Below are positions 55,662 through 64,000 of a DNA stretch of 64,000 nt, piece by piece. The notes under the pieces are model-generated. The model did not search any database and was not told where the DNA came from. It saw only the letters and a list, made by a program, of their open reading frames with translations. The position numbers and the translations under genes are program-made. Every line of letters begins with the position of its first letter. Positions within the stretch are counted from its first letter, which is position 1. The stretch comes from Pseudomonas maumuensis (GTDB lineage: Bacteria > Pseudomonadota > Gammaproteobacteria > Pseudomonadales > Pseudomonadaceae). The stretch is taken from the NCBI RefSeq assembly GCF_019139675.1, contig NZ_CP077077.1:1178001-1242000 (forward strand), written 5' to 3'.

Positions 55662-57707
55662 TCAGGCCGTGCCGATCTCCCCGCCATCGTTACGCTGGAT
55701 CACCACCGTCGAAGCCCGTGGCCGCACCGAGGTGCCGGCCGGCGTGAGGTCGGTGGCCTTGTCGGTGCTCGGCCAGTTGTCCGGGTGCTGGATGTTGACG
55801 AACATGGTCTTGTTGTCCGGGGTGAAGGCAATCCCCGTCACCTCGCAGCCGTTCGGCCCGACGAAGAAGCGGCGCAGGTCCACCTGGTTGGTGGCGTTGA
55901 CCGGGATCTGCTTGCCGTTGGCGTCCACCAGGTCGGTGGGGATCACCGCCAGCACCTGGTCGTTGGTGTAGCTGGTCAGAGTGGCTTCGCCGTTGTCGGT
56001 CTCGAACCACAGCACGCCGCGGCTATCGAAGCTCATGCCGTCGGGGCTGGCGAACTGGTTCAGTTCGGTCAGGCCCGAGCGGTTGATGTCCGGCGCGCCG
56101 GCGGCGTTGGCGCCGAACACGAAGATGTCCCAGGTGAAGGTCTTGTGGTCGTCGCTGTCGTGCCAGCGGATGATATGGCCGTGGCGGTTCGGCCCGCGTG
56201 GGTTGGCCGCGTCGACCTTGGCCGCGGTGCGTGCGCTGTTGTTGGTCAGGGTCAGGTAGACGTCGCCGTTGAGCGGGTTGACGGCGGTCCACTCGGGGCG
56301 GTCCATGGGCGTGGCACCCACGGCATCGGCAGCGCCACGGGTGTTGAGGATGATGCCCGGCAGGTCGCCGAACTGAGCGCCCAGGGTGCTGCCGGCGGTG
56401 GTCGGGGTGGCCACGTCGAGCAGCAGCCAGGCGCCGGTGCCGTTGGCATCGAAGCGGGCGACATACAGCTTGCCCTTGTCCATGTACTTGGCGCCGGTGG
56501 CCAGGCGGTCGGCGGGGTTGGCGTCGGCCGGGTCCCACAGCGCGTCGGAGACGAACTTGTACAGGTACTCGTTGTTGGAGTCGTCGCCGGTGTACCAGAC
56601 CAGCGGCTTGCCGGCCACCGGCAGGCCAGGGCAGCAGCCTTCGTGGCGGAAGCGGCCCAGGGCGGTGCGCTTCACTGCCAGGGTGTTGTTGGTGTACGGG
56701 TCGATCTCGACGATGTAGCCATAGGTGCTGGCTTCGTTGCGGAAGTCGTCGGTGGCGCTGGCGCCGCTGGGGGTGATGTCGAAACGGGCGAATTCGCCGG
56801 CCACTTCACTGGCATCGCCGGCAGCGGTTTCCCACTTGTACTGGCCACTGCTCGAAGAGACGCCGATACGCACTTGGTTGGCCGGGCGCACACCTTTATT
56901 GACGAAGATGCCGGGCCAGTTCTCCTCGCAGGTCAGGTAGGTGCCCCACGGGGTGTAGCCGTTGCCGCAGTTGTTGTTGGTGCCGCGGCACTGGGTGCCG
57001 GTGGGCGAGAACTTGGTCTTGACGTGGTCGGTGCCGCGCATCGGGCCTGCGATATCCATCAGCGAGACGGTGGTGAAGCGGCGGTTTAGCGGGTCGTTGT
57101 CGACCACCTGCCAGCGCCCGGCGACCTTGCTGATGCGCACCACGCCGGCGCCATGGGCGTTGATCTCCTTGCGCACTTCTTCGACCGGGCGTTTGCCGGC
57201 GACGGTGGTGGGGCCGGCCGGGTGCAGGGCGGCGGTGTCGATGTATTCGAAGTTGATCGCCAGCAGGCCATCGCTGGAGCTGCCGTTGATGGGGAAGAAG
57301 TGCATGCCGTCGTGGTGCATGCCCATGGCGTTGGCCTGGTCGGTGGAGGTGTTGCTGCCGTCGGCCTTCCATGGGTTGGCTGTGGCGTTCAGCGGTGTGC
57401 CCCAAGGGGCCAGCACGTAGGCGCTGTAGCCGGCGGCGACCACGCAGGCGTCGGTGCGCGAGCCGGCGATGGAGTTGAAGCCGAGCTTGAGTTTGGGTTT
57501 CTCCGGCTGCGGCGCTGGATCGTCGTGATCCGAGCCGCCGCCGCTGTCGAAGCAACCGCTCAGGCCGGCACCGGCGATCATGGCGATGGCCGCGCCGAGG
57601 CTGCCGCGCACCACGGAGCGACGGCTCAGGTAAGTGTCCATGACACTGGCCATCGGCAGGTTGCCGCTCTGGTTGCGGTCCAGGTTATCGCCGGTATCTC
57701 GACTCAT
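55662..57707 (-). CDS. phoX: PhoX-family (DUF839) alkaline phosphatase
   Basis: This encodes 681 residues. The Tat signal LSRRSVVRGSLGAA starts near residue 28 and is followed by a LSGC sequence that could act as a lipobox. The DUF839 body has the TCEENWPG, HEGCCPG, GDDSNNEYLYKF and SPDGMSFDSRGVLWFETDN motifs of calcium/iron-dependent PhoX phosphomonoesterases. AAAGGA lies eight bases before the ATG. It would be exported folded through the nearby TatABC system. Confidence 0.9.
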   Translation of the reverse strand: MSRDTGDNLDRNQSGNLPMASVMDTYLSRRSVVRGSLGAAIAMIAGAGLSGCFDSGGGSDHDDPAPQPEKPKLKLGFNSIAGSRTDACVVAAGYSAYVLAPWGTPLNATANPWKADGSNTSTDQANAMGMHHDGMHFFPINGSSSDGLLAINFEYIDTAALHPAGPTTVAGKRPVEEVRKEINAHGAGVVRISKVAGRWQVVDNDPLNRRFTTVSLMDIAGPMRGTDHVKTKFSPTGTQCRGTNNNCGNGYTPWGTYLTCEENWPGIFVNKGVRPANQVRIGVSSSSGQYKWETAAGDASEVAGEFARFDITPSGASATDDFRNEASTYGYIVEIDPYTNNTLAVKRTALGRFRHEGCCPGLPVAGKPLVWYTGDDSNNEYLYKFVSDALWDPADANPADRLATGAKYMDKGKLYVARFDANGTGAWLLLDVATPTTAGSTLGAQFGDLPGIILNTRGAADAVGATPMDRPEWTAVNPLNGDVYLTLTNNSARTAAKVDAANPRGPNRHGHIIRWHDSDDHKTFTWDIFVFGANAAGAPDINRSGLTELNQFASPDGMSFDSRGVLWFETDNGEATLTSYTNDQVLAVIPTDLVDANGKQIPVNATNQVDLRRFFVGPNGCEVTGIAFTPDNKTMFVNIQHPDNWPSTDKATDLTPAGTSVRPRASTVVIQRNDGGEIGTA

Positions 57708-57755
57708 CAGGGTGTCCTTTTTTTGGCTGAGTTGAAGGAAACCGCGACTGTAGAC

Positions 57756-57776
57756 GGCAAGTATGATGATTGATTG
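57756..57776 (-). promoter_or_regulatory. Weak Pho-box-like site before phoX
   Basis: On the minus strand CTGACAA-TCAA-TCATCAT resembles two CTGTCAT repeats with a 4-base spacer, but the second half matches poorly. It lies about 50 bp upstream of phoX. Control by PhoB is expected for this family, so it is noted at low confidence. Confidence 0.35.
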
Positions 57777-57858
57777 TCAGAATTGTTAAGGAGCGTTTAA
57801 AACTCACCGCTATTACTAAAGCGTTATCCTGCGCTTTTTTGGAATTAGCGTCGGTTTT

Positions 57859-57876
57859 CTGCCATCAAACTGTCAC
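57859..57876 (+). promoter_or_regulatory. Pho box upstream of uxpA
   Basis: CTGCCAT-CAAA-CTGTCAC has two 7-bp repeats with a 4-base spacer, matching the PhoB consensus CTGTCAT-N4-CTGTCAT at 12 of 14 positions. It ends 38 bp before the uxpA start, suitable for activation under phosphate starvation. Confidence 0.7.
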
Positions 57877-57914
57877 GCAAGCGCCGCAATATCCGGAGCC
57901 CTGAATGAACAGGG

Positions 57915-59570
57915 ATGGCAGAGTCGATGGCGAGCAGTGTGGGCAGGCGCGAAGTGATCAGCTGGATGGGTGTCGGTGCCCTGGCACCGTTGCTCGGCGC
58001 CTGTTCGGCCCTGCCCATGCCCCGTGGCACTGGCGACCGCGCGCTGGACCTGCTGTATGTCGCCGATACCCTGGACGCGCGCCAGCCGGGCCAGGCCGTG
58101 GTGCCGGCCACGCGCCTCGGCCCGGTCAGCCACCTGGGGCGAGCCCCGTGGATGAGCGGGCCGAATGCGAGTGCCGGGCAGCTTGAGCTGGCGCCGTTGC
58201 TCGATGCTGGCCTTGCCGGCCAGGCCCAGACTGGAGGTTATGCAGTATTGGCCGCGCTGCTTGAACAGCTGCGGCGCGAGGCCGGCAGCGAACAATGCCT
58301 GACCCTGGAGAACGGCCAGTGCTGGAACGGCAGCGGTCTGGCCTACCTCACCCAGGGCGAAAGCGGTGTGCAGGGCAGCCAACTGCTGGGCAGCGAGGTG
58401 CGGGTCAGCAGCGATGAGCGGGTGCTGTGGCCGCAGCGCAGTGCCGGGCTCTATCGCCAGTCCTCCTCTATTACCCTCGGTGCCGGCCTGGCCGATGCCC
58501 AGGCCAAGGCCCTGGGCGTCAAGGGGCTGCAGGTGTTCCAGCGTGGTGGTGTGCGCATTGCCGTGGTCGGCGTCACCGACCCTTATGCGCAGGATCAGAA
58601 AGCCTCCCTCAAACAGTGGTACCAATCCTTGCAACCGAGCTTCCAGCAAGCCCGGCGCGAGGCCGACCTGGTGGTGGCGCTGGCGGATGTCGGCACCGGC
58701 CCCGGCTTGTGGTTGGCCGAGCGAATACCCGAGGTGGATGTACTGTTGTGCGCCCGTGGCCAGGACCTGTGGCCGGCGCCGGTGCAGGCCACCCAGGCCA
58801 GCGGCCGCCGGGTACCGGTGCTGTTCGCTGGTTGCCGGGCCAGTGGCGCGTTTCGCCTGCGCTGCCGCCAGGCGGGCGGCCAATGGCAGTTCGAGGCGCG
58901 GTTCTTCCCGGCCTTCGAGCACAGCCTTGCCCCCCAGGCCCAGGCCCGCGCCAACCAGGTGCGCGGCGAGTTGCAACGCCAGCGCAGCGGCCATGCTGCC
59001 TGGCTCGACCAGCCGCTGGCGCGTGCCCCAGAAGCATTGTGGCGCCGCGATACCCGTGGCGGCAGCTGGGACCGCCTGCTGCACCAGGCCCTGGCCGACG
59101 ATTCGAGCATGCCGGTGCTGCTGCCCGGCCTGCGTTACGACTACCCTCTGCAAGCTGGTGAAGCGATCAGCCGCGAGCATCTGATCAGCCTGACTGGCGG
59201 CTATCCCGCCCCGGTGGTCGAGGCCCCGGCGCGCCAGGTCGAGCAGGTGCTGGAGAACGCCGCCGAGCAGCTGTTCGGCGACCCGTTGCTGCTGGACAAC
59301 AGCCAGGACCTGCCGCGCTGGCAAAGCCAGCACTGGCAGGTCAGCTACAGCCCCAACGGCAAGCGCATCATCGGCCTGCAACCCGTCGAGGGCCTGTGCC
59401 GCACCTTTGGCCTGCACTTCGATGCCCAGACCGGCGCGCCATTGTGGCAGACCCTCGAAGCCTGGCTGACCCGGCAGGCGCCGGGCTGGGCCCTGGCTCC
59501 CTTGCAACTGCCAGCCGTGCGCTACGTGCAGGGCCACCCTGGCTGGCACCCGCACCAGGTAGCCGCGTGA
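57915..59570 (+). CDS. uxpA: UxpA-type Tat-dependent phosphatase lipoprotein
   Basis: This encodes 551 residues from the ATG at 57915; the ATG at 57927 is an equally possible start, since neither has a clear ribosome site. The signal SVGRREVISWMGVGALAPL has twin arginines and is followed by the lipobox LLGAC, so it should be a Tat-exported lipoprotein. The body resembles SoxB/5'-nucleotidase-type metallophosphatases (CARGQDLWP, RYDYPLQAGEAIS). P. putida UxpA was found encoded beside the Xcp-type secretion genes, and related phosphatases are secreted by that system. The stop overlaps the gspC start (GTGA). Confidence 0.85.
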   Translation: MAESMASSVGRREVISWMGVGALAPLLGACSALPMPRGTGDRALDLLYVADTLDARQPGQAVVPATRLGPVSHLGRAPWMSGPNASAGQLELAPLLDAGLAGQAQTGGYAVLAALLEQLRREAGSEQCLTLENGQCWNGSGLAYLTQGESGVQGSQLLGSEVRVSSDERVLWPQRSAGLYRQSSSITLGAGLADAQAKALGVKGLQVFQRGGVRIAVVGVTDPYAQDQKASLKQWYQSLQPSFQQARREADLVVALADVGTGPGLWLAERIPEVDVLLCARGQDLWPAPVQATQASGRRVPVLFAGCRASGAFRLRCRQAGGQWQFEARFFPAFEHSLAPQAQARANQVRGELQRQRSGHAAWLDQPLARAPEALWRRDTRGGSWDRLLHQALADDSSMPVLLPGLRYDYPLQAGEAISREHLISLTGGYPAPVVEAPARQVEQVLENAAEQLFGDPLLLDNSQDLPRWQSQHWQVSYSPNGKRIIGLQPVEGLCRTFGLHFDAQTGAPLWQTLEAWLTRQAPGWALAPLQLPAVRYVQGHPGWHPHQVAA

Positions 59571-59986
59571 TCTCGCGTGTTTTCAGCTTCGTGTTGCTGA
59601 CCCTCGCCGGTTGGCTGGCGGCGCAGTGCGTGCTGTTGCTCAGCCGTCAGCCGCAGCCGGCCAGTGCGCCGGTGCCGGCGTTGGCGCCGTTGCCGGGCTT
59701 GCTGGTAGAGCATTGGCAAGCGCCGGTGGACGACGGCCGCATTCCGCTGACCCGCCTGCCCCTGGCCTATCTGGGCGGGCTCAAGGCCCAGCCGCTGTCG
59801 GCCAGCGTGGTGGTACTGCGCCATGGCCAACAGGTGCGCACCCTCGGCCGTGGCCAGCGCCTGGCACCGGGCATCGTGCTGCAGGACATCGACGCCGATG
59901 GCCTGATCTTCGACAACAACGGGCGGCGCGAGCGCCTGCCCTGGCCACCACGCCCCGCCGTGACCGGCTTCAAGCGCCAAGGATGA
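59567..59986 (+). CDS. gspC: Short type II secretion protein GspC
   Basis: This encodes 139 residues from a GTG overlapping the uxpA stop. An N-terminal membrane helix is followed by a homology-region-like domain (PLTRLPLAYLGG, VVVLRHGQQVRTLGRGQRLAPGIVL), the part of GspC that contacts GspD. It has no PDZ or coiled-coil C-terminal domain, so it is much shorter than classical GspC (about 270 residues). Three bases or fewer separate it from gspD. Confidence 0.78.
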   Translation: MISRVFSFVLLTLAGWLAAQCVLLLSRQPQPASAPVPALAPLPGLLVEHWQAPVDDGRIPLTRLPLAYLGGLKAQPLSASVVVLRHGQQVRTLGRGQRLAPGIVLQDIDADGLIFDNNGRRERLPWPPRPAVTGFKRQG

Positions 59987-59989
59987 ATG

Positions 59990-61939
59990 ATGATCGCAAG
60001 GTACTGTCTGGCCGGGCTGCTGATGCTCGGCATGTCCCTGGCCCAGGCCGAAGAGGCCGAAGTCTTCGCTGACGACGGCACGCCGCTGTACGAGGTGAAC
60101 TTCGTCGACACCGAGCTCGGTGAGTTCATCGACAGCGTGTCGCGCATCACCGGCACCACCTTCATCGTCGACCCACGGGTGCAGGGCAAGGTGACCGTGC
60201 GCACCGTCGATCGCCACGACGCCGACGCCATCTACGACATCTTCCTCGCCCAGCTGCGCGCCCAGGGCTTCGCCGCCGTGGACCTGCCCAATGGCAGCGT
60301 GAAGATCGTGCCCGACCAGGCCGCGCGCCTGGAGCCGGTGCCGGTGGAAACCGCCGGCAAGAAGGCCGAGGGCAGCGACGGCGTGGCCACCCGCGTGTTC
60401 AATGTGCGCAACGCCGCCAGCGAGCAGATGCTCGGCATTCTCAAGCCGCTGATCGACCCACGGGTCGGGGTGATCACCCCGTATCCGGCGGCCAACCTGC
60501 TGGTGGTCACTGATTGGCGCAGTAACCTGGAGCGCATCGACAGCCTGCTGCGCCAGCTCGACCAGGTCAGCGACGAGCCGTTGCAGGTGATGCCGCTCAA
60601 GCACGCCAGCGCCGCCGACACCGCCGGCCTGGTGACCCGCCTGCTGGCCCGCGAGCAGGGCGTCGACAGCGCCCAGGTGGTTGCCGACCCGCGCAGCAAT
60701 GCGTTGCTGGTGCGTGGCAGCGCCGACAGCCGGGAACGGGTGCGGGCGCTGCTGGTGCAGCTCGACCGGCCCAGCGACAGTCTGCGCAGCAGCAACACCC
60801 AGGTCATCTATCTGCGCCACGCCAATGCCGCCGAAGTGGTCAAGGTGCTGCGCGGCCTGAGCCAGGCTGGCACGGTGCCGGCCACGGAGGGTGAAGGCAA
60901 GGAGGCGCCGGTGCCGGCGGCCAGCGACTCGGGTATTCGCCTGGAGTACGAGGAAGGCACCAACGCCGTGGTGATGGTTGGCCCCGACAGCGAGCTGGCC
61001 GCCTACCGCAGCATCGTCGAGCAGTTGGACATTCGCCGGGCGCAGGTGGTGGTCGAGGCGATCATCGCCGAGGTTTCCGACAGCAGCGCCCAGGAACTGG
61101 GCGTGCAGTGGCTCTTCGCCGACGAGAAGTTCGGCGCCGGTATCGTCAACTTCGGCGGCAACGGGGTAAACATCGCCAGCATCGCCGGGGCCGCCAGCAG
61201 CGGCGACAACGAGAAACTCGGCAAGCTGCTGTCGGCCACCACCGGCGCCACCGCCGGTATCGGCCATATCGGTGGTGGCTTCAACTTCGCCATGCTGGTC
61301 AACGCACTCAAGGGCAAGAGCGGTTTCAACCTGTTGTCCACTCCGACCCTGCTGACCCTGGACAACGCCGAGGCGTCGATCCTGGTGGGCCAGGAGGTGC
61401 CGTTCGTCACCGGCTCCGTCACCCAGAACAACGCCAACCCCTACCAGACCATCGAGCGCAAGGAAGTCGGGGTGAAGCTGCGCATCAAGCCGCAGATCAG
61501 CATCGACGACAGCGTGCGCCTGGACATCGTCCAGGAGGTGTCGTCGATCGCCGACTCCAGCGCCGCCAGCGACGTGATAACCAACAAGCGCGAGATCAAG
61601 ACCAAGGTCATGGTCGAGGACAACGGCCTGGTGATCCTCGGCGGGCTGATCAGCGACGAGCTGGCTACCAGCAATCAGCGTGTACCACTTCTCGGCGATA
61701 TTCCCTACCTGGGCCGGCTGTTCCGCTCCGACGCCAGCAAGAACACCAAGCAGAACCTGATGGTGTTCATCCGCCCGCGCATCCTGCGTGACGGCGAGAG
61801 CTTGGCCGGGATCAGCCAGCAGAAGTACCAGAGTCTGCAGCAGAACACCCCGCTCAAGCTGCCGGCGCTGGCCGAGGGCCTGCCGCTGCTGCAGGTGTTC
61901 CCCTCCAGCCGTGTACGCCTTGAAGGCGGTGACTGGTGA
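59990..61939 (+). CDS. gspD: Type II secretion outer-membrane secretin GspD
   Basis: This encodes 649 residues from the second of two adjacent ATGs, which has AAGGA six bases upstream. A signal peptide ends at LAQAEE. N0 to N3 domains fill about residues 25-350 (VNFVDTELGEFIDSVSR, FIVDPRVQGKVTVRT), and the secretin domain about 390-600 has VEAIIAEVSDSSAQELG, VPFVTGS and LGDIPYLGRLFR. It forms the outer-membrane channel for folded substrates. Confidence 0.95.
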   Translation: MIARYCLAGLLMLGMSLAQAEEAEVFADDGTPLYEVNFVDTELGEFIDSVSRITGTTFIVDPRVQGKVTVRTVDRHDADAIYDIFLAQLRAQGFAAVDLPNGSVKIVPDQAARLEPVPVETAGKKAEGSDGVATRVFNVRNAASEQMLGILKPLIDPRVGVITPYPAANLLVVTDWRSNLERIDSLLRQLDQVSDEPLQVMPLKHASAADTAGLVTRLLAREQGVDSAQVVADPRSNALLVRGSADSRERVRALLVQLDRPSDSLRSSNTQVIYLRHANAAEVVKVLRGLSQAGTVPATEGEGKEAPVPAASDSGIRLEYEEGTNAVVMVGPDSELAAYRSIVEQLDIRRAQVVVEAIIAEVSDSSAQELGVQWLFADEKFGAGIVNFGGNGVNIASIAGAASSGDNEKLGKLLSATTGATAGIGHIGGGFNFAMLVNALKGKSGFNLLSTPTLLTLDNAEASILVGQEVPFVTGSVTQNNANPYQTIERKEVGVKLRIKPQISIDDSVRLDIVQEVSSIADSSAASDVITNKREIKTKVMVEDNGLVILGGLISDELATSNQRVPLLGDIPYLGRLFRSDASKNTKQNLMVFIRPRILRDGESLAGISQQKYQSLQQNTPLKLPALAEGLPLLQVFPSSRVRLEGGDW

Positions 61940-63387
61940 TGCTGCCCTATCGCCTGGCACGGCAGAGCGGGGTGGCCATGGCACCGGCTGAGAACGGCTG
62001 GCAGCTGTGGCTGCGCGGCGACGCCGACAGTGACCAGTTGCAGGAACTGCTGCGCGTGCATGGCCAGCCGGTGGGCGTCGAGCAGCTCGACAGTGCGAGC
62101 TTCGACGAGCGCCTCGGCCAGCTTTACCAGGCCGGCGAGGCGGCGAACCAGGCCTTGATCGAAGGCATCGGCGAGCAGGTCGACCTGGACAGCCTGATGA
62201 GCGAGATGCCGCGCATCGAGGACCTGCTGGAGAGCGATGACGAAGCGCCGGTGATCCGCCTGATCAACGGCTTGTTCGGCCAGGCGCTGCGTCTGCGCGC
62301 CTCTGACATCCATATCGAGACCTTCGAGCAGAGCCTGGTGGTGCGCCTGCGCATCGACGGCCACCTGCGCGAGGTGCTGCGCCCGCCACGGGCGTTGTCG
62401 GCGATGCTGGTGTCACGGATCAAGGTCATGGCGCGGCTGGACATCGCCGAGAAGCGCCAGCCCCAGGATGGCCGCATCACCCTGCGCGCCGCCGGGCGCG
62501 AGGTGGACGTACGGGTCTCGACCTTGCCCGGCATCCATGGCGAGCGGGTGGTGATGCGCGTGCTCGACAAGCAGGCCAGCCTGCTGGCGCTGGACAACCT
62601 GGGCATGCCTGCCGCAGTGCTGCGTGGCTTGCGCGGTTGCCTGGCGCGACCCAATGGCATCGTGCTGTCCACCGGCCCCACCGGTTCGGGCAAGACCACC
62701 ACGCTGTACGCCAGCCTCAACAGCCTGAATGACGGCAGCCGCAATATCCTCACCGTCGAGGATCCGGTGGAATACGCCATCGCCGGCATCGGCCAGACCG
62801 CCATCAACCCGCGTGCCGGGCTGACCTTCGCCAGTGGCTTGCGCGCCATCCTGCGCCAGGATCCGGACGTGATCATGCTGGGCGAGATCCGCGACCAGGA
62901 GACCGCGCAGATCGCCGTGCAGGCCAGCCTCACCGGGCACCTGGTGCTGTCGACCCTGCACACCAACAGCGCCGTCGGTGCGGTGACCCGCCTGCGCGAC
63001 ATGGGTATCGAACCGTTCTTGATCGCCTCGTGCCTGCGTGGCGTGCTGGCCCAGCGGCTGGTACGACGACTATGTGCTTGCGCGGTGGCGCAGCCGCTGC
63101 AAAGTGCCGAGCGCGAGCTATGGCCGGAACTGGGCGGCCTGCGCGAAAGCTATCACCCGGTTGGCTGCGAGCACTGCCAGGGCAGCGGCTATGTCGGCCG
63201 GCTGGGGCTGTACGAATTCATCGAGCTGGATGCCGGCCTGGTTGCCTTGCTCTACGACGGCGAGAGCGAACTGGCCATGCAGGCCTATCTGGATGGACGC
63301 CGGCAGAGCCTGGTGGCTGAGGCCCGCGCCTGCCTGGCCCGTGGCGAGACCAGCCTGGCCGAAGTGCTGCGCGTGGTGCAGGGCTAA
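61939..63387 (+). CDS. gspE: Type II secretion ATPase GspE
   Basis: This encodes 482 residues. Walker A GPTGSGKTTTLY, the Asp box EDPVEYAI, Walker B ILRQDPDVIMLGEIRD, the His box HLVLSTLHTNSAVGA and a single late CxxC pair (CEHCQGSGYVGR) are visible. The ATG overlaps the gspD stop (TGATG). It powers pseudopilus assembly from the cytoplasm. Confidence 0.96.
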   Translation: MLPYRLARQSGVAMAPAENGWQLWLRGDADSDQLQELLRVHGQPVGVEQLDSASFDERLGQLYQAGEAANQALIEGIGEQVDLDSLMSEMPRIEDLLESDDEAPVIRLINGLFGQALRLRASDIHIETFEQSLVVRLRIDGHLREVLRPPRALSAMLVSRIKVMARLDIAEKRQPQDGRITLRAAGREVDVRVSTLPGIHGERVVMRVLDKQASLLALDNLGMPAAVLRGLRGCLARPNGIVLSTGPTGSGKTTTLYASLNSLNDGSRNILTVEDPVEYAIAGIGQTAINPRAGLTFASGLRAILRQDPDVIMLGEIRDQETAQIAVQASLTGHLVLSTLHTNSAVGAVTRLRDMGIEPFLIASCLRGVLAQRLVRRLCACAVAQPLQSAERELWPELGGLRESYHPVGCEHCQGSGYVGRLGLYEFIELDAGLVALLYDGESELAMQAYLDGRRQSLVAEARACLARGETSLAEVLRVVQG

Positions 63388-63389
63388 CC

Positions 63390-64000
63390 ATGCCGACCTA
63401 TCGCTACCAGGCCGTGGATCTTGCCGGCAAGGCGCACAAGGCCAGCGTGCAGGCCGACAGCGAGCGCCATGCGCGGCAATTGCTGCGCGAGCAGGGCTTG
63501 TTCGCTCGGCACTTGCAACGCCACGACAGCGCCCAGCCCCGTCGTCAGCGCCTGACCCGCGCCCAACTGTGCGAGCTGACCCGCCAACTGGCGACTTTGG
63601 TTGGCGCTGGCATCCCCCTGGTCGATGCCCTTGCCACACTGGAGCGGCAACTGCGCCAGCCGGCCTTGCACGCGGTGCTGGTGGCCTTGCGCGGCTCCCT
63701 CGCCGAGGGCCTGGGGCTGGCGCGTAGCCTGGCGCGACAGGGCGCGCCGTTCACCGGTTTGTATTGCGCGCTGGTCGAGGCCGGCGAGCGCTCCGGGCGC
63801 CTGGGCCAGGTGCTGAGCCGTCTGGCCGACCACCTCGAACAGGTCCAGCGCCAGCGCCACAAGGCGCGCACCGCGTTGATCTACCCGGCGGTGCTGATGG
63901 GCGTGTCGCTGGCCGTGGTGGTCGGCCTGATGACCTTTGTGGTGCCCAAGCTCACCGAGCAGTTCGCCCATTCCGGGCAGAACCTGCCTTTGATCACGTC
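63390..64000 (+). CDS. gspF: Type II secretion inner-membrane protein GspF, cut by the window end
   Basis: About 203 codons are present. The start YRYQAVDLAGKAHKASVQAD and the T2SSF domain ELTRQLATLVGAGIPLVDAL, GLYCALVEAGERSGRLGQVL are typical, and a first membrane helix (ALIYPAVLMGVSLAVVVGLM) is reached before the sequence ends. The rest, and probably the pseudopilin genes gspG-J, lie beyond 64000. Confidence 0.95.
   Translation, partial: MPTYRYQAVDLAGKAHKASVQADSERHARQLLREQGLFARHLQRHDSAQPRRQRLTRAQLCELTRQLATLVGAGIPLVDALATLERQLRQPALHAVLVALRGSLAEGLGLARSLARQGAPFTGLYCALVEAGERSGRLGQVLSRLADHLEQVQRQRHKARTALIYPAVLMGVSLAVVVGLMTFVVPKLTEQFAHSGQNLPLIT

Overview
The window looks like a chromosomal segment of a Pseudomonas of the P. 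putida group. The evidence is the GC-rich codon use, the Entner-Doudoroff/glucose-uptake block (gapA-edd-glk-gltR-gtrS-gtsABCD-oprB-hexR-zwf-pgl-eda), the cumA-tadA pair, the tatABC/uxpA/type II secretion block, and the many GTGGGAGC-type REP palindromes. I recognised families by reading the translations; no database search was run.

Layout. Bases 1-191 hold the tail of an amino-acid antiporter. 216-5734 is a minus-strand iron/heme block: ECF sigma factor, FecR-type anti-sigma, STN-containing TonB receptor, heme oxygenase and a YbaN-family membrane protein, with a strong Fur box before the sigma gene. 5884-24204 is the glucose block: GAPDH, then the plus-strand edd-glk-gltR-gtrS operon, an AGE-family sugar epimerase, the gts ABC transporter with its porin, a hexose-phosphate mutarotase, and hexR divergent from zwf-pgl-eda. 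HexR-type TTGT-N7/8-ACAA boxes lie between gapA and edd, and a degenerate one lies between hexR and zwf. 24366-45240 is mainly housekeeping: leuA with a candidate leader peptide, xseA plus an M23 peptidase, guaBA with a clear sigma70 promoter, cumA-tadA, mltF and purL. It is interrupted by a TauE exporter, an orphan zinc-ribbon protein and a 994-residue toxin-like protein.

45328-52414 is a minus-strand GlcNAc phosphotransferase operon (nagR-nagA-SIS deaminase-nagF-nagE) behind three AATACCA repeats spaced exactly 11 bp apart. 52541-64000 is an export and secretion block: a tatABC set, gspK, a PhoX-type phosphatase, the Tat lipoprotein UxpA behind a Pho box, and gspC-D-E-F running off the end. 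Twin-arginine signals on PhoX, UxpA and CumA fit the local Tat genes, and the Pho box suggests phosphate-starvation control of UxpA and possibly of the secretion genes translated after it.

The most unusual non-coding feature is a pair of compound fold-back elements (28789-29107 and 38943-39216). Each has about 62-66 bp of nearly perfect inverted repeat, with weaker pairing further out and further in, around a related core of roughly 100 bp. The two copies differ in sequence in the inner stem, yet each stays self-complementary. The most unusual gene is the large toxin-like protein at 33801-36785.
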